DNA of 64,000 nt from Rubrivivax sp. (lineage in GTDB: Bacteria > Pseudomonadota > Gammaproteobacteria > Burkholderiales > Burkholderiaceae_C), in contig SEFA01000030.1 in the NCBI GenBank assembly GCA_004210455.1, positions 1 to 64,000 on the forward strand, in the 5' to 3' direction. The notes under the pieces are model-generated. The model did no database searches, was not told the origin of the DNA, and saw only the letters and a list, made by a program, of their open reading frames with translations. This document shows positions 46,313 through 55,840 of this stretch, piece after piece; position 1 is the stretch's first letter, and each line of letters starts with the position of its first letter. The position numbers and the translations under genes are program-made.

Positions 46313-46903
46313 ATGTCAACACACGCCATTCCGCCGAATGACCTGGACCTCTCCCCGATCACGCGACCGGTCTACCTGCTGCCGGGCTGGATGAATTCAG
46401 ACCCCGACCATTGGCAGAGCGAATGGCAGCGGCGTCACGGCGACAGCCGCGTCGAGCAGAACGACTGGGAATGGCCACGCCGCGGCGACTGGATGGCCCG
46501 CCTCGACGAGGTGCTGCAGCAAGACGGGCGCCTGCACGATCAGCCGGCCTTGCTGGTGGCCCACAGCCTCGGCTGTCAGCTGGTGGCCGCCTGGGCGGAG
46601 CATTCGTCCCACACGCGCCTGGTGGCCGCCGCGTTGCTGGTCGCGCCGCCCGACACCGAGCGCGAGGAGATGCCGCCCCAACTGCACAACTGGCGGCCCA
46701 TCCGGCGCCCTCGGCTGCCCTTCCCCGCCCTCGTGGTCGCCTCCAACGACGATCCCTTCTGCACCCCGGAACGCGCCGCCGGAATGGCGGCAGACTGGGA
46801 CGCGCAATTCGTCCTGGCAGGCCCGCTGGGGCACATCAATGCCGCCTCCGGCCTGGGCGCCTGGCCCGAGGGCCGGGCCATGCTGAAGCGCCTCGCCGGC
46901 TGA
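46313..46903 (+). CDS. RBBP9/YdeN-family serine hydrolase
   Basis: The 196-residue protein has the family start [20 protein letters not shown], the nucleophile elbow [15 protein letters not shown] (Ser near residue 85), the acid region [10 protein letters not shown] and a C-terminal histidine in [13 protein letters not shown]. It is a small alpha/beta hydrolase of unclear substrate. It is divergent from argC and lies 62 bases before parB. Confidence 0.9.
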   Translation: MSTHAIPPNDLDLSPITRPVYLLPGWMNSDPDHWQSEWQRRHGDSRVEQNDWEWPRRGDWMARLDEVLQQDGRLHDQPALLVAHSLGCQLVAAWAEHSSHTRLVAAALLVAPPDTEREEMPPQLHNWRPIRRPRLPFPALVVASNDDPFCTPERAAGMAADWDAQFVLAGPLGHINAASGLGAWPEGRAMLKRLAG

Positions 46904-46965
46904 TCCGGGCGACACCCGACATCGGGCTGACGGCCCTTCCCTGGAATCACGGAGAATCGCGCCCC

Positions 46966-47874
46966 ATGGCGACAAAGAAACCCAAGGGCCTGGGCATGGG
47001 CCTCGAGGCCCTGCTCGGACCCAAAGTGAGCGACGCACCCGCGGTGCGCGAAGGCGAACCCGGCGTGCTGCCGCTGGCGCAGATGCAGGCCGGCAAGTAC
47101 CAGCCGCGCACCCGCATGGACGAGGGCTCGCTCTACGAGCTGGCCGAGAGCATCAAGGCGCAGGGGATCATGCAACCGATCCTCGTGCGTCCGATCGCGC
47201 CCAACGGTGCGGTCCGCTACGAGATCATCGCGGGCGAACGGCGCTTCCGTGCCGCGAAGCTGGCCGGACTGGCCGAAGTGCCGGTGCTGGTGAAGCCGGT
47301 GCCCGACGAAGCCGCCGCCGCGATGGCGCTGATCGAAAACATCCAGCGCGAAGACCTCAACGCGCTGGAAGAGGCGCAGGGCCTGAAGCGGCTGGTCGAC
47401 GAATTCGGCCTGACGCACGACCAGGCGGCGCAGGCGGTGGGCCGCTCGCGCAGCGCGGCGTCCAACCTGCTGCGCCTCCTGAACCTGGCCGAGCCGGTGC
47501 AGAACATGCTGATGGCCGGCGACATCGACATGGGCCACGCCCGCGCGCTGCTGGCGCTGGACGGCGCCCACCAGATCACCAGCGCCACCGAGATCGCCGC
47601 GAAGAAGCTCAGCGTGCGAGAGGCCGAGAAACTCGTCCAGCGCCAGCAGGGCGGCGGGCGCCAGGCCCCGCTGCTGCGGGTGAAGGCCAACAAGAGCCGC
47701 GACGTGCTGAGACTGGAGGAACAACTCTCCGACCTGCTGACGGCGCAGGTGGAAATCCGCGTCAAGAAGAAGACCAAACGCGGCGAGCAGGGTGAAGTCG
47801 CGATCAGCTTCGGCTCTCTCGACGAACTGAACGGCTTGCTGCAAAAACTCCGCCCGCCCGGCGCGGACGAGTGA
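46966..47874 (+). CDS. parB: Chromosome-partitioning protein ParB
   Basis: The 302-residue protein has the conserved N-terminal PKGLGMGLEALLG, the CTP-binding ParB/Srx domain (YQPRTRMDEGSLYELAESIK, then GERRFRAAKLAGL and ENIQREDLNALEEA), a helix-turn-helix (THDQAAQAVGRSRSAASNLL) and a C-terminal dimerisation segment. It would bind the two parS sites 4-5 kb upstream and slide along DNA as a clamp. A GC hairpin follows the stop codon. Confidence 0.96.
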   Translation: MATKKPKGLGMGLEALLGPKVSDAPAVREGEPGVLPLAQMQAGKYQPRTRMDEGSLYELAESIKAQGIMQPILVRPIAPNGAVRYEIIAGERRFRAAKLAGLAEVPVLVKPVPDEAAAAMALIENIQREDLNALEEAQGLKRLVDEFGLTHDQAAQAVGRSRSAASNLLRLLNLAEPVQNMLMAGDIDMGHARALLALDGAHQITSATEIAAKKLSVREAEKLVQRQQGGGRQAPLLRVKANKSRDVLRLEEQLSDLLTAQVEIRVKKKTKRGEQGEVAISFGSLDELNGLLQKLRPPGADE

Positions 47875-48293
47875 TCCGCGGCCCCCGCCTTGGGGGGCTC
47901 GCCGATCGGCCAATCCACAAGAATGGCACGCGGGATGCGTGCTGTCTTCTTCGTACTTCCCACAGGTGCCCCACGTCGGGGGATCGTCAACTTTCGCGCT
48001 TCACAGGCGTTGAACATGGGAGTACAACGGGGTCATGTCTTGCTATCGCGCATCGTTGCCGATGGGGGTAGCATGGCCCAGAACACCGCACCGGCCTTGA
48101 GGCTGCCGAAGGGCACCCAGACACGATCGCGGACCTTGGACCAGCATGGGCTGGCCGTTTGCTGACTGCTTGCTGAGCTCGGAAAGCTCTGATGACGCCT
48201 TGAGTCATGGACGTCGCCAGAACTTCCTGGACGATGCGAGGTCCGTTGTCGCACGGACGCGCGTCGCCTCCCAATGCACCACTGGAGGTCAGC
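47875..48293. other. 419-base intergenic region between parB and prkA
   Basis: A GC hairpin (GCCCCC at 47881-47886 with GGGGGC at 47893-47898) follows parB without a T-run. Small frames here (for example 47890-48165) have no good start or recognisable domain. The last 100 bases should hold the prkA promoter, but I could not single out a convincing one. Confidence 0.5.
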
Positions 48294-50216
48294 ATGGACG
48301 TGATCAGCCATTTCGCGGCTCGCTACGAACGCAGCAAGGTCGAGGAACTCACCCTGGAGGAGTACCTCGACGAGTGCAAGCGCAATCCCCTCGCCTACGC
48401 CACCGCGGCCGAGCGCATGCTCAAAGCGATCGGCGAGCCGCAGATGCTCGACACGCGCAACGACTCGCGCCTGTCGCGGATCTTCCAGAACAAGGTCATC
48501 AAGATCTATCCCGCCTTCGCCGAGTTCTACGGCATGGAGGATGCGATCGAGCAGGTCGTCTCCTACTTCCGCCATGCGGCGCAGGGGCTGGAAGAGAAGA
48601 AGCAGATCCTGTATCTGCTGGGCCCGGTCGGCGGCGGCAAGAGCTCGATCGCCGAGCGCCTCAAGCAGCTGATGGAGCACGTGCCCTTCTACGCGCTCAA
48701 GGACAGTCCGGTGAACGAGAGTCCGCTCGGCCTGTTCGACGTCGTCGAGGACGGCCCGCTGCTGGAGCGCGAATACGGCATTCCGCGCCGCTACCTCAAC
48801 CGCATCCTCAGCCCGTGGGCGGTGAAGCGGCTCGACGAGTTCGGCGGCGACATCCGCAAGTTCAAGGTCGTCAAGCGGCTGCCCAGCGTGCTCAAGCAGA
48901 TCGGCGTCGCGAAGACCGAGCCGGGCGACGAGAACAACCAGGACATCAGCTCGCTCGTCGGCAAGGTCGACATCCGCAAGCTCGAGACCTACGCGCAGGA
49001 CGATCCCGACGCCTACAGCTACTCCGGCGGCCTGTGTCTGGCCAACCAGGGGCTGCTGGAATTCGTCGAGATGTTCAAGGCGCCGATCAAGGTGCTGCAC
49101 CCGCTGCTGACGGCGACCCAGGAAGGCAACTTCAAGGGCACCGAGGGCTTCGGCGCGATTCCCTTCGACGGCATCGTGCTGGCCCACAGCAACGAGAGCG
49201 AGTGGAAGACCTTCCGCAACAACAAGAACAACGAGGCCTTCCTCGACCGCATCTACATCGTCAAGGTGCCCTACTGCCTGCGCGTCAGCGAGGAGGTGAA
49301 GATCTACGAGAAGCTGATCCGCGGCTCCTCGCTGGCCGAGGCCAAGTGCGCGCCCGGCACGCTGAAGATGATGGCGCAGTTCGCCGTGCTGACGCGGCTG
49401 AAGGACCCGGAGAACTCCAGTGCCTTCAGCAAGATGCAGATCTATGACGGCGACAACCTGAAGGACACCGACCCCAAGGCCAAGTCGATCCAGGAGTACC
49501 GCGACTACGCCGGCGTCGACGAAGGCATGGCCGGCATCTCGACGCGCTTCGCGTACAAGATCCTGTCCAAGGTCTTCAACTTCGACTCGACCGAGGTCGC
49601 CGCCAATCCGGTCCACCTGATGTACGTGCTCGAACAGCAGATCGAGCGCGAGCAGTTCCCTCAGGAGGCCGAACAGAAGTTCGTCGGCTTCATCAAGGAA
49701 GTGCTGGCCCCGCGCTACGCCGAGTTCATCGGCAAGGAGATCCAGACCGCCTACCTGGAGAGCTACAGCGAGTACGGCCAGAACATCTTCGACCGCTACG
49801 TGACCTATGCGGACTACTGGATCCAGGACCAGGAGTACCGCGACACGGACACCGGCGAGGTCTTCGACCGGTCGGCGCTGAACGCGGAACTCGAGAAGAT
49901 CGAGAAGCCCGCGGGCATCAGCAACCCGAAGGATTTCCGCAACGAGATCGTCAACTTCGTGCTGCGCGCGCGCGCCAACAACGCGGGCAAGAACCCGCTG
50001 TGGACCAGCTACGAGAAGCTGCGGACGGTGATCGAGAAGAAGATGTTCTCCAACACGGAAGAGCTGCTGCCGGTGATCAGCTTCAACGCCAAGGCCAGTG
50101 CCGACGAGGCGAAGAAGCACGAGAACTTCGTCCAGCGGATGGTCGACAAGGGTTACACGCCGAAGCAGGTCCGGCTGCTCTGCGAGTGGTACCTGCGCGT
50201 GAGGAAGTCGAGCTGA
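48294..50216 (+). CDS. prkA: PrkA-family serine protein kinase (YeaG)
   Basis: The 640-residue protein starts at the ATG with GGAGG five bases upstream; an upstream in-frame start adds a low-quality leader. The AAA+ part has the P-loop LLGPVGGGKSSIAERL near residues 105-120 and a later QEGNFKGTEGFGAIPFDGIV. The C-terminal part has weak kinase similarity known for PrkA. In enterobacteria YeaG acts in nitrogen and stationary-phase stress. It heads a prkA-yeaH-spoVR operon. Confidence 0.95.
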   Translation: MDVISHFAARYERSKVEELTLEEYLDECKRNPLAYATAAERMLKAIGEPQMLDTRNDSRLSRIFQNKVIKIYPAFAEFYGMEDAIEQVVSYFRHAAQGLEEKKQILYLLGPVGGGKSSIAERLKQLMEHVPFYALKDSPVNESPLGLFDVVEDGPLLEREYGIPRRYLNRILSPWAVKRLDEFGGDIRKFKVVKRLPSVLKQIGVAKTEPGDENNQDISSLVGKVDIRKLETYAQDDPDAYSYSGGLCLANQGLLEFVEMFKAPIKVLHPLLTATQEGNFKGTEGFGAIPFDGIVLAHSNESEWKTFRNNKNNEAFLDRIYIVKVPYCLRVSEEVKIYEKLIRGSSLAEAKCAPGTLKMMAQFAVLTRLKDPENSSAFSKMQIYDGDNLKDTDPKAKSIQEYRDYAGVDEGMAGISTRFAYKILSKVFNFDSTEVAANPVHLMYVLEQQIEREQFPQEAEQKFVGFIKEVLAPRYAEFIGKEIQTAYLESYSEYGQNIFDRYVTYADYWIQDQEYRDTDTGEVFDRSALNAELEKIEKPAGISNPKDFRNEIVNFVLRARANNAGKNPLWTSYEKLRTVIEKKMFSNTEELLPVISFNAKASADEAKKHENFVQRMVDKGYTPKQVRLLCEWYLRVRKSS

Positions 50217-50247
50217 GGCCAACCAACGCCACCGGAAAGGTCCCTTC

Positions 50248-51537
50248 ATGACCGGGCTTCAACAGATCATCGACAGGCGGCTGTCGGGCAAGAACAAGTC
50301 GATCGGGAATCGGGAGCGCTTCCTGCGCCGCTACAAGGACCAGATCCGCGACGCGGTGCGGCGCGCGGTGGACAAGCGCGGCATCCGCGACATGGAGCGC
50401 GGCGAGGACGTGCAGATCCCCAAGCGCGACTTGAGCGAGCCCGTCTTCAGCCATGGCGACGGCGGGACGCGCGAGGTCGTTCGACCGGGCAACACCGAGC
50501 ACATCAAGGGCGACCGCATCGGCAAGCCGCAAGGCGGCCAGGGCGGGGGTGGCGGCTCGCAGGCCAGCGACTCCGGCGAGGGCGAGGACGACTTCGTCTT
50601 CCACCTCAGCAAGGAGGAGTTCATGCAGGTCTTCTTCGAGGACCTGGCGCTGCCCAATCTCGCCCGCACGACGCTGGCCGAGACGCCCGAGTACAAGACG
50701 GTGCGGGCCGGTTATGTCACCGACGGCACGCCGACCAACCTGCACGTGGTGCGCTCGATGCGCGGCGCGCTGGGGCGGCGGATCGCGCTGGGCATGGACA
50801 AGCGGCGAGAACTGCATGAGCTCGAGACGCGGCTGCTGACTCTCCAGCAGGAAGAGGACAAGCGTCGCCCCGAGATCCAGGCGCTGATCGCCGAGACCGA
50901 GGCGCGCATCGTGCTGCTGCGCCAGCGTCTGTCCAACATCCCCTTCCTGGATCCGATCGACCTGCGCTTCCGCAACCGCGTCAAGGTGCCGCAGCCGACC
51001 ACGCGCGCGGTGATGTTCTGCCTCATGGACGTGTCGGGCTCGATGGACGAGAGCCGCAAGGACCTGGCCAAGCGCTTCTTCATCCTGCTCTACCTGTTCC
51101 TGACGCGGCACTACGAGAAGATCGAGGTCGTCTTCATCCGTCACCACACCCAGGCGCAGGAAGTCGACGAGCAGAACTTCTTCCACGCCACGGAGACGGG
51201 CGGCACCGTGGTGTCGTCGGCGCTGGTCATGATGGAAGAGATCATCCGCGCGCGGTACCCGGCCGGCGACTGGAACATCTACGGCGCACAGGCCAGCGAC
51301 GGTGACAACTGGCACCATGACAGCGGCCGTTGCCGGGAACTGCTGGCCGACAAGATCCTCCCGCTGTGCCGCTACTACGCCTACGTGCAGGTGGCGGAGG
51401 CCGAGCAGAACCTGTGGGAGGAATACGCGAAGCTGGAAGACGAAGTGCACCACTTCGCCATGCGCAAGGCCGTCGAGGTGGCGCAGATCTATCCGGTGTT
51501 CCGCGACCTGTTCAAGAAGGAAGGGGCGACCGCGTGA
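50248..51537 (+). CDS. yeaH: YeaH/YhbH family protein (DUF444), von Willebrand A-like
   Basis: The 429-residue protein starts IIDRRLSGKNKSIGNRERFL, the family N-terminus. It has a Gly/Gln-rich disordered linker near residues 90-105 and a VWA-type metal site (MDVSGSMDESRKDLAKRFF) near 258-276. The C-terminal YYAYVQVAEAEQNLWEEYAK is also conserved. It is the usual partner of PrkA. Its gene is 31 bases after prkA and 23 bases before spoVR. Confidence 0.95.
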   Translation: MTGLQQIIDRRLSGKNKSIGNRERFLRRYKDQIRDAVRRAVDKRGIRDMERGEDVQIPKRDLSEPVFSHGDGGTREVVRPGNTEHIKGDRIGKPQGGQGGGGGSQASDSGEGEDDFVFHLSKEEFMQVFFEDLALPNLARTTLAETPEYKTVRAGYVTDGTPTNLHVVRSMRGALGRRIALGMDKRRELHELETRLLTLQQEEDKRRPEIQALIAETEARIVLLRQRLSNIPFLDPIDLRFRNRVKVPQPTTRAVMFCLMDVSGSMDESRKDLAKRFFILLYLFLTRHYEKIEVVFIRHHTQAQEVDEQNFFHATETGGTVVSSALVMMEEIIRARYPAGDWNIYGAQASDGDNWHHDSGRCRELLADKILPLCRYYAYVQVAEAEQNLWEEYAKLEDEVHHFAMRKAVEVAQIYPVFRDLFKKEGATA

Positions 51538-51560
51538 CGGCGGCCCCGGAGGACATCACC

Positions 51561-53159
51561 ATGAGCAGTCTGGAGAATCGCCGCCAGGTCGGCGTCGGCG
51601 TGGGTGCCAACGAATACGGCGGCCGTCGCGTCCGCGCGCCGCTGACCCAGATGCGGCCGCTGGAGAAGCGGCCCGAGCACCCGCTCCCGTCGCCGAGCGA
51701 CTGGACCTTCGAGCTCGTCGAGGAGTACCACAACGTCATCCGTCAGACGGCGGAGCGCTACGGACTCGACACCTATCCGAACCAGCTCGAGGTCATCACC
51801 GCCGAGCAGATGATGGATGCCTACGCGTCGGTCGGGATGCCGGTCAACTACCGGCACTGGAGCTACGGCAAGGAATTCATCGCCACCGAGCGCAACTACA
51901 AGCGCGGCCAGATGGGCCTGGCGTACGAGATCGTCATCAACTCCGACCCCTGCATCGCCTACCTGATGGAGGAGAACACGATGGCGATGCAGGCGCTGGT
52001 GATCGCGCACGCCTGCTACGGTCACAACAGCTTCTTCAAGAACAACTACCTGTTCCGGATGTGGACCGACGCGTCGTCCATCATCGATTACCTGGTCTAT
52101 GCGAAGAACTACGTCGCCGACTGCGAGCAGCGTTACGGCCTGGACGCCGTGGAGTCGACGCTGGACTCCTGCCATGCGCTGATGAATCACGGCGTCGACC
52201 GCTACCGCCGCCCGGCCAAGCTCTCCCTCGCGCAGGAACAGGCCATGCGCAAGGACCGCGAGTCCTATGCGCAGCTGCAGGTCAACGACATGTGGCGCAC
52301 TTTGCCGCGGCGCCTGGAGGACGAGGCCAAGGAGGAAGAGAAGCGCCGCTTCCCGAGCGAGCCGCAGGAGAACCTGCTGTACTTCATCGAGAAGAACGCG
52401 CCGCTGCTGGAACCGTGGCAACGAGAGATCGTGCGCATCGTCCGCAAGATCGCGCAGTACTTCTATCCACAGCGGCAGACGCAGGTCATGAACGAAGGCT
52501 GGGCGACCTTCTGGCATCACAAGCTGCTGAACACCATGTACGACGACGGCTACCTGTCCGACGGCATGATGATCGAATGGCTGAAGTCGCACACCAACGT
52601 GGTGGCGCAACCGGCGATGTCGCAGCTCAATCCGTATGCGCTGGGATTCGCGATGTACACGGACATCAAGCGCATCTGCGAAAAGCCGACCGACGAGGAC
52701 CGCGAGTGGTTCCCGGCGATCGCCGGCAGCGACTGGCTGCCGACGCTGGACCATGCGATGCGCAACTTCAAGGACGAGAGTTTCATCGCGCAGTACCTGA
52801 GCCCGAAGATCATGCGGGACTTTCGGCTGTTCTCCATCCTCGACGACGAGCACCAGGCGGAGTACGAGATCTCCGCGATCCACGACGAGCAGGGCTACCA
52901 GTACGTGAGGCAGGCCCTGTCGCGACAGTACGACCTGTCCACGCGCGAGCCCAACATCCAGGTCTGGAACGTCAACCTGCGCGGCGACCGGTCATTGACG
53001 CTGCGCCATCAGCAGCATCTGGACCGCCCGCTGCATGACGGCGCGCAGGAAGTGCTGAAGCACGTCGCCCGCCTGTGGGGCTTCGGCGTCCAGCTGGAAA
53101 GCGTGAACGCACGGGGCGACGTGTCCCGTCGCTGGAGCGTGCCGGCGCCGCAGCACTGA
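51561..53159 (+). CDS. spoVR: SpoVR family protein
   Basis: The 532-residue protein begins after GGAGG with eight-base spacing. Family features include DWTFELVEEYHNVIRQTAER, GYGLDTYPNQ-type wording near residue 70, HACYGHNSFFKNNYLF near 152-167, and VMNEGWATFWHHKLLN near 311-326. It completes the prkA-yeaH-spoVR set, a conserved stress-related operon in non-sporing proteobacteria. Its biochemical role is unknown. It converges on the FAD dehydrogenase gene with 13 bases between stops. Confidence 0.95.
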   Translation: MSSLENRRQVGVGVGANEYGGRRVRAPLTQMRPLEKRPEHPLPSPSDWTFELVEEYHNVIRQTAERYGLDTYPNQLEVITAEQMMDAYASVGMPVNYRHWSYGKEFIATERNYKRGQMGLAYEIVINSDPCIAYLMEENTMAMQALVIAHACYGHNSFFKNNYLFRMWTDASSIIDYLVYAKNYVADCEQRYGLDAVESTLDSCHALMNHGVDRYRRPAKLSLAQEQAMRKDRESYAQLQVNDMWRTLPRRLEDEAKEEEKRRFPSEPQENLLYFIEKNAPLLEPWQREIVRIVRKIAQYFYPQRQTQVMNEGWATFWHHKLLNTMYDDGYLSDGMMIEWLKSHTNVVAQPAMSQLNPYALGFAMYTDIKRICEKPTDEDREWFPAIAGSDWLPTLDHAMRNFKDESFIAQYLSPKIMRDFRLFSILDDEHQAEYEISAIHDEQGYQYVRQALSRQYDLSTREPNIQVWNVNLRGDRSLTLRHQQHLDRPLHDGAQEVLKHVARLWGFGVQLESVNARGDVSRRWSVPAPQH

Positions 53160-53172
53160 AATCCCTCGGCGT

Positions 53173-54606
53173 TCAGACGAAGATCTTCCCGGGATTCATG
53201 ATGTCGTTCGGATCGAGCGCTCGCTTGAGCGCTCGCATCTGATCGACCGCGCCCTCCCCCGCCTCCTGCAGCAGGAAGGCCTGCTTGTGCAGGCCGATGC
53301 CGTGCTCGCCGGTGCAGGTGCCCTCGAGCGCGATCGCCCGCGCGACCATCTGCGCGCTCAGCGTCTCGGCGGTTTCCCGCTCCGCAGGCACCGCCGGATC
53401 GATCAGATACCCCATGTGGAAGTTGCCGTCGCCCACGTGGCCGACGATGAAGTACGGCAGACCGCTGGCTTCGACTTCCTCGACAGAGACATTGATCGAC
53501 TCCGCCAGGCGCGAGATCGGCACGCAGGTGTCGGTCGTCACCGCGCGGCAGCCGGGCTTCATCTGCAGCGCCGACAGGTAGGCGTGGTGGCGCGCGGTCC
53601 ACAGCCGCGTGCGCTCCTCCGGTGTCGTCGCCCATTCGAACCCCGTGCCGCCATGGTCGGCGGCAATCTCCTGCACCGTCGCCGCCTGTTCCGCGACACC
53701 GGCCTCCGAGCCGTGGAACTCCATCAGCAGCATCGGCGCTTCGCGCAGCGTCAGCTTGTCGTGCCGGTTGACCGCCCGCACGGCATGCGCGTCGAGCAGC
53801 TCGCAGCGCGCGATCGGCACGCCCATCTGGATGATCGCGATCGTCGTCCGGACGGCCGCGTCGATCGATTCAAACGAGCACACCGCCGCCGACACCGCTT
53901 CGGGCAAGGGGAACAGCCGCAGCGTGATCTCGCAGATCGCGCCGAGCGTGCCCTCGCTGCCCACGTACAAGCGCGTGAGGTCGTAGCCGGCGCTGCTCTT
54001 GCGGGCCCGGGATCCGGTGCGGATCAGCCGCCCGTCCGGCGTCGCGACGGTCAGCCCCAGCACGTTCTCCTTCATCGTCCCGTAGCGCACGGCGTTCGTG
54101 CCGCTCGCGCGCGTCGCCGACATGCCGCCGATCGAGGCATCCGCGCCCGGGTCGATCGGAAAGAACAGCCCCTGATGCCGGATCTCGGCGTTCAGCTGGT
54201 TGCGCGTCACGCCGGCCTGTACCGTCACCGTCAGGTCCTCGGCGTTGATGCTCAGGATCCGTTTCATCCGCGACAGGTCCAGGCTGACGCCGCCTTGGAC
54301 TGCCAGCAAATGGCCTTCCAGCGAGGTGCCTGCGCCATACGGAATCACCGGCACGCCATGTGCGTTCGCCAGGGCCAGCACCGCTGTCACCTCCTCGTTG
54401 CTCTCCGCGAAGACGACGGCCTCCGGTGGTGGCACGTCGAACGGCGATTCATCGCGGCCATGCTGCTCGCGCAACGCCAGGGCCACGCTGCAACGATCCT
54501 CGAACCGGGCCTTCAACGCCGCCAGCATCTCCGCTGGCATCGTTCTCGGCGCAAGAGCCGGCTGATGGGACGTGGGAAGGTCGCCGAGTTCTCGAGGCGC
54601 ATTCAT
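53173..54606 (-). CDS. FAD-linked 2-hydroxyacid dehydrogenase (D-lactate/glycolate oxidase family)
   Basis: The 477-residue flavoprotein starts after AGGAG. The FAD-binding domain has the PCMH-type PYGAGTSLEGHLLAVQGGVS near residue 92 and DPGADASIGGMSATRASGTN. The C-terminal oxidase domain has VGHVGDGNFHMGYLIDP and the ending GTCTGEHGIGLHKQAFL ... DPNDIMNPGKIF. It probably oxidises D-lactate or a similar acid and passes electrons to quinone or cytochrome. It stands alone without glcEF-like partners. Confidence 0.9.
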   Translation of the reverse strand: MNAPRELGDLPTSHQPALAPRTMPAEMLAALKARFEDRCSVALALREQHGRDESPFDVPPPEAVVFAESNEEVTAVLALANAHGVPVIPYGAGTSLEGHLLAVQGGVSLDLSRMKRILSINAEDLTVTVQAGVTRNQLNAEIRHQGLFFPIDPGADASIGGMSATRASGTNAVRYGTMKENVLGLTVATPDGRLIRTGSRARKSSAGYDLTRLYVGSEGTLGAICEITLRLFPLPEAVSAAVCSFESIDAAVRTTIAIIQMGVPIARCELLDAHAVRAVNRHDKLTLREAPMLLMEFHGSEAGVAEQAATVQEIAADHGGTGFEWATTPEERTRLWTARHHAYLSALQMKPGCRAVTTDTCVPISRLAESINVSVEEVEASGLPYFIVGHVGDGNFHMGYLIDPAVPAERETAETLSAQMVARAIALEGTCTGEHGIGLHKQAFLLQEAGEGAVDQMRALKRALDPNDIMNPGKIFV

Positions 54607-54784
54607 CGCTGTCTCCTGGTGCCACGCGGTCCGAAGCGGAAGGAACTCCGCCGCCGGTGTTGTCCGGTCGATTCTAGGAAGAGCGGCCTTGACATCCGCT
54701 GGCATCGTCACGCTTGCGCCGCGAGCCGCACAGTGACAGCATGGACGGACCGCGCGTTTGCCCGCGCGACATGAGGAGTCCGCC

Positions 54785-55093
54785 ATGTCCCATCTGTGGT
54801 TATGGACGATCTGGGCCCTGCTGCTGGCGCTGCTGCTGGTCGCGACCCTGCGCATGGATTGGTTGAAGGTCTGGTGGATGGATCAGCTCCGTCACCTGCC
54901 CAACGACACCGCGCCCGGCGACATCGATCCCGGCGTCCCCGCCGAACGACCCGAACCGGGTACGCGCGCGCAAGCCCATCACGTCCCGAGACCGGTCGGC
55001 ATCCCGCGCCACACGGTCCATGACATCCACGGCCATGCCGCCGGGATGAGCCACCACCGTCCCGTGTTCCACCGCAGCGGCAGCCGCAACTGA
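54785..55093 (+). CDS. Small membrane-anchored hypothetical protein
   Basis: The 102-residue frame follows AGGAG with seven-base spacing. Residues 1-27 hold one Trp/Leu-rich membrane helix (LWLWTIWALLLALLLVATL). The rest is hydrophilic, Pro/His/Arg-rich (HTVHDIHGHAAGMSHHRPVF) and probably disordered. The His-rich tail could bind metal. I do not recognise a family. Confidence 0.6.
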   Translation: MSHLWLWTIWALLLALLLVATLRMDWLKVWWMDQLRHLPNDTAPGDIDPGVPAERPEPGTRAQAHHVPRPVGIPRHTVHDIHGHAAGMSHHRPVFHRSGSRN

Positions 55094-55167
55094 CGCGCCC
55101 ATCGGAGGGCGGGCGAGTTGCGGCAAGATGCCGGGTTTGCACTTCAGCAGCCCGCGCGGCGACCGCC

Positions 55168-55788
55168 ATGGCCAATCGACTCTCCCAGATCGCGACCCGC
55201 ACGGGCGACGACGGCACCACTGGCCTCGGGGACGGCACCCGCGTCCCCAAGGACCACCTGCGCGTGCAGGCGATGGGCGATGTGGATGAATTGAATTCCC
55301 AGATCGGCGTGCTGCTGGCCGAGCCGCTCCCGGACGACGTCCGAGACCTGCTGGTCACGATCCAGCATGAGCTGTTCAACCTCGGCGGCGAACTCTGCAT
55401 GCCCGGCTACAGCCTGCTGAAGGAGGCGGCCGTGCTGCACCTCGACCAGGCGCTGGCCGATCACAACGCCGCCCTGCCCCGCCTCGCGGAATTCATCCTG
55501 CCGGCCGGTACCCGCAGCGCCGCGATCGCCCATGTCTGCCGCACGATCGCCCGCCGCGCCGAACGCGCCGTCGTCACGCTGGCCGCCAGCGAGGCGATCA
55601 ACATGGCGCCGCGCCACTACCTGAACCGGTTGTCGGACCTGCTGTTCGTGCTGGCGCGTGTACTCAACCGGGCCAACCTCGACGGCAAGGGCGGGGACGA
55701 CGTCTACTGGAAGAGCGAACGCCTCGCCCGCCATGCGGCCGAGGATGCCGCGGAGCAAGGCCGGGAAGGCCCTCAGAACGCCGCCTGA
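55168..55788 (+). CDS. Cob(I)yrinic acid a,c-diamide / cob(I)alamin adenosyltransferase, PduO type
   Basis: The 206-residue protein has the PduO-type ATP-binding N-terminus (IATRTGDDGTTGLGDGTRVPK) and the later LPAGTRSAAIAHVCRTIARR, then AERAVVTL and NRLSDLLFVLARVLN motifs. It makes adenosylcobalamin from ATP and reduced cobalamin. No other B12 genes are nearby. About 20 extra C-terminal residues are Ala/Glu-rich. Confidence 0.93.
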   Translation: MANRLSQIATRTGDDGTTGLGDGTRVPKDHLRVQAMGDVDELNSQIGVLLAEPLPDDVRDLLVTIQHELFNLGGELCMPGYSLLKEAAVLHLDQALADHNAALPRLAEFILPAGTRSAAIAHVCRTIARRAERAVVTLAASEAINMAPRHYLNRLSDLLFVLARVLNRANLDGKGGDDVYWKSERLARHAAEDAAEQGREGPQNAA

Positions 55789-55840
55789 GCGCCTTTCATG
55801 GCGCTGGGCAGGCCCCAGGCGTTGTCGGGGTGTCGAAGGC

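Noticed and set aside
47890-48165. 91-codon frame between parB and prkA
   Set aside because: It has no ribosome site, no recognisable domain and a composition unlike coding DNA in this window.
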